DNA from: Azoarcus sp. DN11
Lineage (GTDB): Bacteria > Pseudomonadota > Gammaproteobacteria > Burkholderiales > Rhodocyclaceae
Assembly: GCF_003628555.1 (NCBI RefSeq)
Contig: NZ_CP021731.1
Coordinates: 2,108,001 to 2,172,000 of the forward strand
Length of the DNA stretch: 64,000 nucleotides
Reading direction: 5' to 3'
Made by a program: the position numbers and the translations under genes. Below the pieces are notes generated by a model. The model made no database searches. It was given only the letters and a program-made list of their open reading frames with translations, and was not told the DNA's origin. Below are positions 52,067 to 60,205 of this stretch, piece after piece. Numbering within the stretch: position 1 is the stretch's first letter; every line of letters starts with the position of its first letter.

Positions 52067-52936
52067 ATGCGTTTCGTGCTGCAACTCGGCTTCAGCAATT
52101 ACCGCAACTACACGGCGATCGCCCAGGCCGCGGAAGCCGCCGGCTGGAGCTGGCTCTCGATCCCCGACAGCCTGTTCTTCCCGCGCCTGACCGAATCCGA
52201 CTACCCCTACGCCGAGACGAGCGCGATCCGGCAGTATCTGGAGCATTCGGACTTCATCGAGCCCTTCGTCGCGATGTCGATGATGGCGGCCGTGACCTCG
52301 CGCATCCGCTTCTACCCCGGAGTGCTGAAGGTCGCGGTGCGCCAGCCGTTGATCCTCGCCAAGCTGCTGAGTTCGCTCGCCGTGATGTCGGGCGGCCGTG
52401 TCGCGCTCGGCGCGGGCCTGAGTCCGTGGAAGGAGGACTTCATCTACAACGGCGCCGACTTCGAGCGTCGCGGCGAGCTGATGGACGAATGCATCGCCGT
52501 CCTGCGCGGCGCGATGAGCGGCGATTTCTTCGAGTTCCACGGCAAGCATCACGACTTCGGCCCGCTGCGCATGCGCCCGGTGCCCGAGCAGCCCGTGCCG
52601 ATCCTGATCGGCGGCCACAGCAAGCCCGCGCTGCGGCGTGCGGCGCGCCTCGGCGACGGCTGGGTGTCGGCCAACACCGACCTGCCGACGCTGAAGGACC
52701 TGATCGCCGAGCTCAATGCCTACCGCGCGGAGTTCGGCACGCCCGGGCGCGACTTCCAGTTCCACGGCATCGATTTCGCCGCGCGTAACGTGGATGATTT
52801 CAAGCGCCTCGCGGAGGTCGGCGTCACCGATGCCGGCGTGCTGCCGTGGGACGTGCGCAGCGACCCGACGGACCTGCAGGGCCAGCTCGACGCGATCCGG
52901 CGTTTCGGCGACGAGGTCATCGCGAAGATGGACTGA
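52067..52936 (+). CDS. LLM-class (luciferase-like) oxidoreductase, possibly F420-dependent
   Basis: A 289-residue TIM-barrel protein; ATG 52067 with GAGGAG 8 nt upstream. Family runs: MRFVLQLGFSNYRNY, SWLSIPDSLFF, RIRFYPGVLKVAVRQP, LAVMSGGRVALGAGLSPWKEDF, RRGELMDECIAVLRG, PVPILIGGHSKPALRRAARLGDGWV. This subgroup of the luciferase superfamily includes many F420-dependent reductases and dehydrogenases, though FMN-using members exist. F420 synthesis genes at 43948-47727 make F420 use plausible. Operon with acyl-CoA dehydrogenases and a crotonase. Confidence 0.82.
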   Translation: MRFVLQLGFSNYRNYTAIAQAAEAAGWSWLSIPDSLFFPRLTESDYPYAETSAIRQYLEHSDFIEPFVAMSMMAAVTSRIRFYPGVLKVAVRQPLILAKLLSSLAVMSGGRVALGAGLSPWKEDFIYNGADFERRGELMDECIAVLRGAMSGDFFEFHGKHHDFGPLRMRPVPEQPVPILIGGHSKPALRRAARLGDGWVSANTDLPTLKDLIAELNAYRAEFGTPGRDFQFHGIDFAARNVDDFKRLAEVGVTDAGVLPWDVRSDPTDLQGQLDAIRRFGDEVIAKMD

Positions 52937-52939
52937 GCG

Positions 52940-53971
52940 ATGTCGGGCGACGGCCACCGTATCCTCACCCCGGACGAACTCGGCGCGCTCGCGCTCGCCT
53001 CGGTCGGGGGGGCTGCGGCCGGACCGTTCGATGAACAGCCCTACCTCGTCGTCCGGGTGACGCCCGCCGCGCCGGAGGCGGAGCGGGGGCGACTGGCCGC
53101 ATGGCTCGCACGCCAGCCCTGTCCTGTCATTGGTTTGCTCGACGGTGATCGCCGGGACGAGCCGCCCGTCGCCGACGCACTCGTCGATGCCTGTGACGTG
53201 TTGGTCTCCAGTACAGCGGAACTCGATGAGCTCGCCGCGAATATCCGCGCGGCGCCCATTGCGGCGATGACCTTGGTGCAGGTGCTGCGCGCGACGCAAG
53301 GGATGCCGGCGGCGCAGGCCCTGGTGGTCGAATCGCTCGCCTATGCGACGCTGCAGGCGGGCCCCGAATTCGCAGCGTGGTCGAAAGCGAATCCGCCCCG
53401 GCCGGAGCCCGCGCCCGTCGAGGACGGTCCGCCCGTGCTGCTCGCGCGCGACGGCGCCCGGCTCGACATCACGCTCAATCGCCCGCGAAGCCGCAATCCC
53501 ATCTCCGTCGAGATGCGCGACGCGCTGGTCGAGGCGCTGCAATTCGCGGCCACCGACGACTCCCTCCGCGAAGTGCATCTGTCCGGCGCCGGCGCGTGTT
53601 TCAGCAGCGGCGGCGACCTGCGCGAGTTCGGCACCGCGCCCGACCCGGCTTCCGCCCATGCGGTGCGCAGCCTGCGGCTGCCTGCGGCGGAGCTGATCCG
53701 CTGCGCGTCGCGCGTCACGGCGCACCTGCACAGCGCCTGCATCGGCTCCGGTATCGAACTGCCGGCATTTGCCGCCCACATCCGCGCCGCGCGCAACACC
53801 TTCATCCAGTTGCCGGAACTGCGCTTCGGGCTGATTCCGGGCGCCGGCGGCTGCGTGAGCCTGCCGCGCCGGATCGGGCGACAACGTACTGCGTGGCTCG
53901 TGCTGTCCGGGCGGCGGATCAACGCGGCGACGGCGCTGGCGTGGAGGTTGGTGGATGAGATTGTCGATTAG
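52940..53971 (+). CDS. Two-domain crotonase-family protein with truncated C-terminus
   Basis: A 343-residue protein. The first about 155 residues are an unrecognised domain (PYLVVRVTPAAPEAERGRLA...ALVVESLAYATLQAG), the rest a crotonase: DITLNRPRSRNPISVEMRDAL, GACFSSGGDLREFG, HSACIGSGIELPAFA, LPELRFGLIPGAGGCVSLPRRIG, LSGRRINAATALAWRLVDEIVD. Crotonases normally continue 60-80 residues past this point into the trimerisation helices. The frame stops exactly where a DUF559-gene fragment and repeat begin (about 53972), so the gene was probably cut by that insertion. Four nt after the LLM gene. Confidence 0.78.
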   Translation: MSGDGHRILTPDELGALALASVGGAAAGPFDEQPYLVVRVTPAAPEAERGRLAAWLARQPCPVIGLLDGDRRDEPPVADALVDACDVLVSSTAELDELAANIRAAPIAAMTLVQVLRATQGMPAAQALVVESLAYATLQAGPEFAAWSKANPPRPEPAPVEDGPPVLLARDGARLDITLNRPRSRNPISVEMRDALVEALQFAATDDSLREVHLSGAGACFSSGGDLREFGTAPDPASAHAVRSLRLPAAELIRCASRVTAHLHSACIGSGIELPAFAAHIRAARNTFIQLPELRFGLIPGAGGCVSLPRRIGRQRTAWLVLSGRRINAATALAWRLVDEIVD

Positions 53972-54051
53972 GCCGACCGTTCAGCATTGGTCATGGTCTT
54001 CCGCAGGCGGATTGCGAAGTGCTTGATCGTGGGATTTATCTGGCCGTGCAT
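53968..54051 (-). pseudogene. Truncated DUF559 gene fragment (N-terminal 27 codons)
   Basis: Reads MHGQINPTIKHFAIRLRK and on through TMTNAERS, closely matching the N-terminus of the DUF559 gene at 54780 (MHGQTNPTSKRFANRLRK). Homology breaks off after the AER codons, at the end of the crotonase gene. It is followed (leftward reading) by nothing else of DUF559; upstream it shares the flank with repeat copy D. Confidence 0.8.
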
Positions 54052-54089
54052 CGTGTTGGTGGTTTTTGTGGTCCTTTGTGACCGTAGGA

Positions 54090-54130
54090 ACCCATCCCCA
54101 TCCTGCCCTTCCCCTTGAAGGGGAAGGGAC
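54090..54130. repeat. Palindromic repeat, half-unit copy D
   Basis: CCCATCCCCATCCTG and CCCTTCCCCTTGAAGGGG, one end of the repeat only, next to the DUF559 fragment. The remaining bases of 53972-54330 hold no supported gene. Confidence 0.8.
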
Positions 54131-54330
54131 CGTCTGATCGCGCTCGCGTGACTCTGCACCAGCGGCGGCTGTCGAGATACCTGAATGGTAGAACTGCACA
54201 AAGTGGGACTCCCGAGGTCCATGCTGAGTCAAGAAGCGTTCAAGCATAGTGGTGTGCTCTTAACCGGATACGGCGATTGCATGGCGTCATTGCCTTCCGG
54301 CGTTTGGTCTTCGCAAGGCGCAATGAGCAG

Positions 54331-54440
54331 GTTCCTTCCCCTTCAAGGGGGCGAGGGCGGGGTTTCGCGAAGCACCGCTTCGCGCCGACCGAGCGGGCTG
54401 GCTGTGCAAAGCCAGCCCTCCGGACAGGATGGGGATGGGT
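54331..54440. repeat. Palindromic repeat, copy E
   Basis: GTTCCTTCCCCTTCAAGGGG, a hairpin with GCGAAGCACCGCTTCGCG, GGCTGGCTGTGCAAAGCCAG, then GACAGGATGGGGATGGG. Inverted relative to copy F; the flank CGCAATGAGCAGGTTCC (left) recurs inverted to the right of copy F. The 3' end of the DUF559 gene lies in it. Confidence 0.85.
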
Positions 54441-54780
54441 TCAATTCGCTAGCAATACACGCAACCACGGATTCCGTTTGCGTCAACACCTCGTTGTTCC
54501 AGAATCGCATCACGCGAAATCCCGCGCTCTCGAGAGCATCGGTTCGTTCGGCGTCCCGAACGACCGCATCTGCGTGCTGGGACCCATCCACTTCGATAAC
54601 CAGCAGTTGTTCGAGACAGACGAAATCGAGGATGTAGCCCTGAAAGGGATGTTGCCGGCGAAATTTCACGCCCAGTTGCTCGCCGCGCAAATGCTGCCAG
54701 AGCTTCCGTTCGGCATCGGTCATGGTCTTGCGCAGGCGGTTTGCGAAGCGCTTGCTCGTGGGATTTGTCTGGCCGTGCAT
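54343..54780 (-). CDS. DUF559 endonuclease-like protein
   Basis: A 145-residue protein of the DUF559 (Vsr-like, PD-(D/E)XK fold) family. Core: TMTDAERKLWQHLRGEQLGV, KFRRQHPFQGYILDFVCLE, QLLVIEVDGSQHAD, GFRVMRFWNNEVL. DFxxxxxxLVIEVDG is the nuclease-type Asp/Glu motif. The last about 30 residues (PSPSCPEGWLCTASPLGRRE) are encoded by repeat copy E and are not family sequence, so the natural C-terminus was replaced by repeat DNA or the repeat is part of the mobile unit. Bracketed by inverted repeats E and F. Confidence 0.85.
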   Translation of the reverse strand: MHGQTNPTSKRFANRLRKTMTDAERKLWQHLRGEQLGVKFRRQHPFQGYILDFVCLEQLLVIEVDGSQHADAVVRDAERTDALESAGFRVMRFWNNEVLTQTESVVACIASELNPSPSCPEGWLCTASPLGRREAVLRETPPSPP

Positions 54781-54820
54781 GGTGTTGGTGATTCTTTGTG
54801 ATCCTTCGTGATAGTCGGTA

Positions 54821-54933
54821 ACCCATCCCCATCCTGTCCGTTCCGGGGTCGGCTTTGCACAGCCGACCCGCTCGCGCGGCGCGAAGCTATGCTTCGCGAA
54901 ACCCCGCCCTCGCCTCCTTGAAGGGGAAGGGAC
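54821..54933. repeat. Palindromic repeat, copy F
   Basis: CCCATCCCCATCCTGTCCG, GGCTTTGCACAGCCGACCCG, GCGCGAAGCTATGCTTCGCG, CTTGAAGGGGAAGGGACC, then the flank GCTCATTGCGCCTTGCGAAG, which is the inverse of the left flank of copy E. From here to 55225 there is no supported gene. Confidence 0.85.
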
Positions 54934-55099
54934 CTGCTCATTGCGCCTTGCGAAGGCCCAACGTGGGAGCTGTTACCCGTAATCGCCGTGTCCGGTTGAA
55001 AGCAAACCGCTACGCTTGGGGAGTTTCTTGGCTCGGAACGGGACTCTGGAGTTTCTTACTCTGTAATTATGCCAATAGGCTTTTCTGACGGCTATCATC

Positions 55100-55121
55100 G
55101 GTGCGGTGCGGTGCGGTGCGG
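55100..55121. repeat. Short tandem repeat GGTGC x4
   Basis: Four consecutive GGTGC pentamers plus GG in non-coding DNA between repeat copies F and G. Confidence 0.8.
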
Positions 55122-55142
55122 GGCATTGTGGGCCCGATTAGG

Positions 55143-55188
55143 CGGTTCCTTCCCCTTCAAGGGGAAGGACAGGATGGGGATGGGGTGC
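55143..55188. repeat. Palindromic repeat, half-unit copy G
   Basis: CGGTTCCTTCCCCTTCAAGG and GACAGGATGGGGATGGGG; one end only, just downstream of the amidohydrolase stop on the opposite strand. Confidence 0.8.
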
Positions 55189-55225
55189 CTTCCGTGCTGA
55201 AGCCGCGGACTCCTACCACCCCAAA

Positions 55226-56680
55226 TCAGTAGTGCGCACCTCTCCACTCATTGCGCCCCCAGATCACCAGCCCCTCCTTGATCGTCGCCTCCACCCCGAC
55301 CGTCGCGAGATCATTCAACGCGGTTTCCCAGGGCCGGTCGAGCAGGCACAGATCGGCGGGCACGCCGACCTCGACCTGGCGGGGGGCCCCGCCCGGCGCA
55401 TGCGCGGGGCTGCAGAACAGTGCGAGGGCTTCGGCGGGCGTCAGGGCCTCGTCGCCCCCTAGAACCGCACCCCCGCGCGTGCGGCGGCGGGTCGCAGCGG
55501 ACATCGCGAGCCACGGATTGAGATCGCCATACGGCGCGTCGCTGCCGGCGGCGAGCGGAATGCCGGCGTCGGTAAAACCGCGGCCGCGATAGAGCCACGA
55601 CTGATCGTCAGGCTCGACTTCCTCAAGGTAGCGGTCGCCCCGTTCGAGGATGAAATGCGGCTGCGTCACCACAATGACGCCCAATTCGCGCAGGAGGGCG
55701 AGGGACTCGGGCGGGGCGACTGACGCGTGCTCGATGCGGTCGCCGTCCAGGGGGGCGGCCTGCCGTAGCGCGGCGGCGGCGAAGAACAGTTCGGCGCGGG
55801 TCACGCCATGGATCGCGACCGGACGTCCGGCCGCGTGACTGCGGACGATCGCGTCGCAGAAGGCCTCGAAGGGCGGGAGATCCGCGTCGCGCAGATAGAG
55901 CTTGGTCGGGCCGACCCGCACGCCGGGCGCATCCGCCAGGCCGTCGAGCTCGCCGTTGCCCATCGCCTGCACGTCCTGCTTTAGGCGCCCGCTGCGCCGT
56001 TCGGCGACGAAATGCGCGAACTCACCGCGTCCGTTGCTTGCGCCCGCGTCGGTGACACCCGTGACGCCGATACGGGCGAGCGCCTCGCTGGTGCGAGCGA
56101 GCGAGGGGTAGTTGCCGGCGAGGCGCGACCTCAGCCAGTCGTCGCCGTCGAAGAGGCGCCCGGTCAGGCGGCCGCCGCAGCGTTCGAGCGGTGTGCCGCG
56201 CTCGTCTTCTTCCACGCCGAGCCGGCGCAGCGCGCAGGTGTTGAGGATCCACAGCCGGCCGGTGCGATGCTGTATGCGGACGGGCACCTGCGGGGCCACC
56301 GCATCGAGCCAGCGCCGGTCGATCGGGCCGCCGACGCCTTCGTGGTAGCCGATGCCGCGGATCCAGCCGGGCGCTGCGGGGTCCTCCAGGCGCGCGCGCA
56401 TGCGCAGCAGGTCGGCAAAGCCGCCGACGCAGCCGACCACCGGGCTGCCGCAGGGCAGCGACTCCAGCGACGCCGCGTGGGCCATCAGGTGCAGGTGGTG
56501 GTCATGCAGCCCGACGCACAGGGCCCGGCCGTGGGCCTCGATCACCGCTTCGCCGTCGTGCGCCGGCAGATGCGTGGCGATGCGCTCGATCCGCCCGCCG
56601 CGCATGCGCACGTCGGCGCGCGCGCCGGAGAGGAGTTCCGCCGCGCGGATCAGCAGGGAACCCGAGGCCGCGTGACTCAT
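55226..56680 (-). CDS. Amidohydrolase-family protein (YtcJ-like)
   Basis: A 484-residue metal-dependent hydrolase. The entry motif is HDHHLHL (HxH) near residue 80; later metal-ligand regions are VAIHGVTRAE, DRIEHASVAPPE, and AAGSDAPYGDLNPW with the catalytic Asp. A beta-sandwich composed of N- and C-terminal parts fits amidohydrolase_3. It would hydrolyse an amide, lactam or cyclic compound; the substrate is unknown. Start ATG overlaps the CoA-transferase stop (ATGA), so it is the last gene of a small-protein/ligase/CoA-transferase/amidohydrolase operon. Confidence 0.85.
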   Translation of the reverse strand: MSHAASGSLLIRAAELLSGARADVRMRGGRIERIATHLPAHDGEAVIEAHGRALCVGLHDHHLHLMAHAASLESLPCGSPVVGCVGGFADLLRMRARLEDPAAPGWIRGIGYHEGVGGPIDRRWLDAVAPQVPVRIQHRTGRLWILNTCALRRLGVEEDERGTPLERCGGRLTGRLFDGDDWLRSRLAGNYPSLARTSEALARIGVTGVTDAGASNGRGEFAHFVAERRSGRLKQDVQAMGNGELDGLADAPGVRVGPTKLYLRDADLPPFEAFCDAIVRSHAAGRPVAIHGVTRAELFFAAAALRQAAPLDGDRIEHASVAPPESLALLRELGVIVVTQPHFILERGDRYLEEVEPDDQSWLYRGRGFTDAGIPLAAGSDAPYGDLNPWLAMSAATRRRTRGGAVLGGDEALTPAEALALFCSPAHAPGGAPRQVEVGVPADLCLLDRPWETALNDLATVGVEATIKEGLVIWGRNEWRGAHY

Positions 56681-58080
56681 GCGGCCCGCCGCAGCCACGT
56701 GGAGAACACGGCGGCGGTGTCGGCGCCGAGCGGTCGGGCCGCTGCGTCCATCGCAAAGGGCAGGGGGGCCGGAGCGAGCGGGCGGCGCGTCTTCGCGACC
56801 CGTGTCCAGCGGGCGTGGCGCTCGCGCAGCAGGTCGTCGCCGGCGGGCAGGGCGAAGTTCGCGCAGTGGCGCAACACGCCGTCGAGCGACAGGGCGAGGA
56901 GGTGGCCGCCGCCCGCGCGCCAGCTCGCCCAAGCGGCCAGCGCGGCGTGCAGACCGGTCAGCGGATCGCCGATCGCGTCGCCGCAGATCAGCCGCTCGCC
57001 AGTGGCGCGATACATCAGCTCGGAGAGACCCGCGCCCACGCCCGCATCGTCGCCGAACGCGATCCAGCCGGCCTGGGGTTCTGCGCGACCGTGGCCGGTG
57101 ATGCTGACCCAGCTGCGGCCGGCGCGCGCGGCAAGCCACGCCTCGGCGTCGATGCCCATCTGGCGCAGCGCGCGCGGGCGCGAGGCTTCGATCACGATGT
57201 CCCCGTGGTCGATGAGACGCGCGAGCTGCGCGCGTCCGGCGGGCGAGGCGAGGTCGAGCTGCACGCTCGCCTTGCCGGCGTTGAGCAGATCGAAGAAGGC
57301 TTTCGGGCCGCGACGGGCGCCGTCGGGCCGCGCCTGCGACTCGACCTTGATCACCGTCGCGCCGAGCTGTCGCAGCAGCTGGCCGCACAAGGGGCCGGCC
57401 CACAGCGAGGACAGGTCGATGACCAGGGGGCCGCACGCGTTGCCAAGCGCCTTTCGAGGCGAGGCCGCGGTGCCGGTGCCGCTAAGTTCCAGCCACTGGG
57501 CGGGCGACGGCGGTGCCGAGACCGCGACCGCCAGGCCGAGCAGGCGCGCGCGCTCTACGAGCTGCGCCGCGGGCAGTTCCGCCACCCGTTGCGCGACCGT
57601 GGCCCAATCGGTGCCGCAATCCGCCTCCAGCCAGGCCGGCAGCATCGTCCAGTCGTCGGGCCGGGCGAGATTGACCGCGATGTGGCCGTCGCCGCAAGGG
57701 AGCAGCCGGCACGTTCCGCCCGGAGACACGGCGCCCTGGCGCGTCAGGCCGGCGATCTGCGCGCGCACGCCCAGCAAGGCCGCACCGCCGCCGGCCTCGA
57801 CATGGAGACCCGGCCCGAGCCCGGCAAGCGCCGCCAGGGCGCCGTCGGCGCAGGAGGCCAGCGGCAGCGGGCACATCTGCGGTGCGCGTCGGGCGCGCCC
57901 GGTGAGCGCCATCAGGCCGCTGCGACGCCACCCCAGCGCCGGATGCTCGTCGGCCTCGCCGTCGCGCTCCGGCGCGAGCTCGGCGCCCAATGATCCGAGC
58001 AGGCGGCGCGCGTAATCGCTCGCATGGCCGCGCCCGCCCAGGGCGACGCGCAGGCCGGCGAGTGGGTGGGCGGGATCCAT
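56677..58080 (-). CDS. Class III CoA-transferase (CaiB/BaiF), rearranged domain order
   Basis: A 467-residue CoA-transferase-family protein of unusual layout. The first about 90 residues resemble a shortened CaiB N-terminus (HPLAGLRVALGG, SGLMALTG), the next 120 the small domain (PGGTCRLLPCGDGHIAVNL), and only then comes a full N-terminal domain: LVIDLSSLWAGPLCGQLLRQLG, NAGKASVQLDLASPAGR, WVSITGHGR, with the nucleophile Asp probably in ICGDAIGDPLTG. It looks like a compressed tandem or permuted form of CaiB. It probably moves CoA between the acid activated by the adjacent ligase and another acid. Confidence 0.8.
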   Translation of the reverse strand: MDPAHPLAGLRVALGGRGHASDYARRLLGSLGAELAPERDGEADEHPALGWRRSGLMALTGRARRAPQMCPLPLASCADGALAALAGLGPGLHVEAGGGAALLGVRAQIAGLTRQGAVSPGGTCRLLPCGDGHIAVNLARPDDWTMLPAWLEADCGTDWATVAQRVAELPAAQLVERARLLGLAVAVSAPPSPAQWLELSGTGTAASPRKALGNACGPLVIDLSSLWAGPLCGQLLRQLGATVIKVESQARPDGARRGPKAFFDLLNAGKASVQLDLASPAGRAQLARLIDHGDIVIEASRPRALRQMGIDAEAWLAARAGRSWVSITGHGRAEPQAGWIAFGDDAGVGAGLSELMYRATGERLICGDAIGDPLTGLHAALAAWASWRAGGGHLLALSLDGVLRHCANFALPAGDDLLRERHARWTRVAKTRRPLAPAPLPFAMDAAARPLGADTAAVFSTWLRRAA

Positions 58081-58088
58081 GAGTGCGC

Positions 58089-59603
58089 TCAGGCCGCTTG
58101 GGTTGCGTCGCGGAAGTCGTCCTTCAGCATGCGCCGCAGCACCTTGCCCATCTCGTTGTAGGGCAGTTCCTCGCGAAAGCGGATGGCCACGGGCACGCGC
58201 GACGAGCGCAGCCGTTGCCGCACCCAGTCCTGAAGCTCGGCGGTGCCAGGCGCGGCGCCGGAGCGCGGCACGACCACCGCGGCCACCGCCTCGCCCCATT
58301 GCTCGTCGGCCATCGCGACGACGGCGACGTCCGACACCGCCGGGTGCAGGCGCAGCACGTCCTCGATCTCGCCCGGCGAGATGTTCTCGCCTCCGCGCAC
58401 GATCACGTCGTCGGCGCGGCCGTCGAGATACAGGAAGCCGTAGGCGTCCACGCAGCCGCGGTCGCGCGTCGGGAACCAGCCTTCCGCATCGAGCAGGCTG
58501 CCGACGCCGAGGTATTCCCCCGACACCTGGCCGCCGCGCACATACACGTCGCCGATCTCGCCGGGGAGCAGCGCTTGGCCGTCCGCGCCCCGGATCGCGA
58601 GCTCCACCGTGCCGATCGGCTTGCCCACCGAATGCAGGCGGCGGCGGATCTCGGGATCGTTGCTGGTGAAGGCGAGGTGATGGTCGTCCGGCCCCAGCAG
58701 GCAGATCGTCGAACTCGTCTCGGTCAGGCCGTAGGCGTTCGTGAAGTCGACCGCGGGCCACACCGCCATCGCCTTCTCGATCACCTGCGGGGGCATCTTG
58801 CCGCCGCCGTAGGCGATCGCCTGCATCGCCGGGAGCGCGCCCGATTCGCCGCTCGCATCCAGATGCTCGATCACGCGCGAGAGCATCGTCGGCACGACGA
58901 AGGCATTGGTGACGGCTTCCCTGCGGCACAGCTCCAGCCATGCCGCGCCGTCGAAGTTGGGCAACTGCACCATGCGCCGGCACGCATAGGTCGAGCTCAA
59001 CACCGCCGAGATGCCGGCGATGTGGTAGGGCGGCACCGCCACGAGCGCGGCATCGGCCTCGTCGGCGCCGGCGAAGTCGACGGTGCCGAGGATGTAGCTC
59101 ATCAGGTTCTCATGGCGCAGCACCGCCGCCTTCGGGGCGCCGGTGGTGCCGCTGGTGAAGAGCTGCACCGCGACGTCCGAGGGCGCGCCGGGCGCCTCCG
59201 TGACGGGGTCCGGTGCGCCCTGTGCCAGCGCAAGGAAGTCCTCGCTGCTTACGACGCGATTGCCCGCGGGCATGGTCAGCCCGTCGACGTAAGCCGGCGC
59301 GGCGATCAGGAAGGCCGGCTCGATGCGCGCGAGCAGCCCCTCCAGCTCCGGCCGCGTCAGGCGGTAGTTCATCGGCACGTAGGGCACGCCGGCATAGGCC
59401 GCGGCGAAGATCGCCACGGGTGCCGCCAGGCTGTTGATGTCGAGCAGGCCGACATGGCGGCAGCCGCTGTCGCGCATCTGCGCGCCGGCCGTGCGCGCCG
59501 CGCTCAGCAGGGCGCCGTAGGTGAGACTTGTCGCGCCGGAGGTGACGGCGACGCGATCGGGATGGCATTCGGCCGCCATCTCCAGGGCCATGACGATGTT
59601 CAT
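58089..59603 (-). CDS. AMP-forming acyl-CoA synthetase
   Basis: A 504-residue ANL enzyme starting MNIVMALEMAAECHPDRV. Motifs: LFTSGTTGAPKAAVLRHENL, NAYGLTETSSTICLLG, TRDRGCVDAYGFLYLDGR, ADDVIVRGGENISPGEIE, and the C-terminal Lys in PYNEMGKVLRRML. Ligates CoA to a carboxylic acid. Stop is 8 nt before the CoA-transferase start; preceded by the small gene at 59620-59928. Confidence 0.9.
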   Translation of the reverse strand: MNIVMALEMAAECHPDRVAVTSGATSLTYGALLSAARTAGAQMRDSGCRHVGLLDINSLAAPVAIFAAAYAGVPYVPMNYRLTRPELEGLLARIEPAFLIAAPAYVDGLTMPAGNRVVSSEDFLALAQGAPDPVTEAPGAPSDVAVQLFTSGTTGAPKAAVLRHENLMSYILGTVDFAGADEADAALVAVPPYHIAGISAVLSSTYACRRMVQLPNFDGAAWLELCRREAVTNAFVVPTMLSRVIEHLDASGESGALPAMQAIAYGGGKMPPQVIEKAMAVWPAVDFTNAYGLTETSSTICLLGPDDHHLAFTSNDPEIRRRLHSVGKPIGTVELAIRGADGQALLPGEIGDVYVRGGQVSGEYLGVGSLLDAEGWFPTRDRGCVDAYGFLYLDGRADDVIVRGGENISPGEIEDVLRLHPAVSDVAVVAMADEQWGEAVAAVVVPRSGAAPGTAELQDWVRQRLRSSRVPVAIRFREELPYNEMGKVLRRMLKDDFRDATQAA

Positions 59604-59619
59604 GGGTTCAGTCCGAGTT

Positions 59620-59928
59620 TCAGTCCGACGAGGGCAGCGCCTTCGCCTCTTTGACGGCGAGCGGCGCGCCGCCGATCGACAGGCTGCCCTTGCCGCCCTT
59701 CGTGCACAGCAGCTCGGTGGCGTCGCCTTCATCGACGTAGCGCTTGCCGACCAGGGTTCCGTTGGCGAAGGCCGCGTCCGGCTCGGCGGCCGCCTTCTGG
59801 CCGTCCATCGCGATCATCTCGATACCGCCGCAGCACAGCAGCACGGGCTCGGGGCGGGCGCGGATCACCATCACTTCCGTATCGCACGCGGCGCTCTTCA
59901 GGCGCGTTCCGGCTTTCAGGGTTTTCAT
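59620..59928 (-). CDS. Small protein of unknown function leading the ligase operon
   Basis: A 102-residue protein, ATG 59928 with AAGGAG 6 nt upstream. It contains MKTLKAGTRLKSAACDTEVMVIRA, VLLCCGGIEM and LVGKRYVDEGDATELLCTKGGKGSL. Three Cys clusters and glycine-rich turns suggest a small beta protein, maybe metal-binding. I cannot name the family. It lies 16 nt before the acyl-CoA synthetase, so a role with that enzyme is likely. Confidence 0.7.
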   Translation of the reverse strand: MKTLKAGTRLKSAACDTEVMVIRARPEPVLLCCGGIEMIAMDGQKAAAEPDAAFANGTLVGKRYVDEGDATELLCTKGGKGSLSIGGAPLAVKEAKALPSSD

Positions 59929-60205
59929 CGAAGCTCCTTCGGATTTCGCGACGTCCGCCCGGAACGCCGGGCTGGGCACCGCATCGCATTGATCGTGCTG
60001 CGATTCTGGGCGATGGATTTCGCGTAAACAATTGAGTGGCCCGAATTGCAATGCCGATGTCCCGATCAGAAACGCAAGCCCGAAAACCGCCTTTCGGCAA
60101 TTCCCTATCGTGACTGCAACGGCCGATCCGCCACGGCTCGGTTCGCTTCGCCCTTTCTTTGCCATCCCCGGAAAGCCGCTCCGGATCACGAGGTGAATGC
60201 CCATC

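Noticed and set aside
54310..54440. CRISPR array in the repeat-rich region 54000-55200
   Set aside because: Repeats are few, unequal in spacing, inverted and lack uniform spacers; no cas genes nearby.
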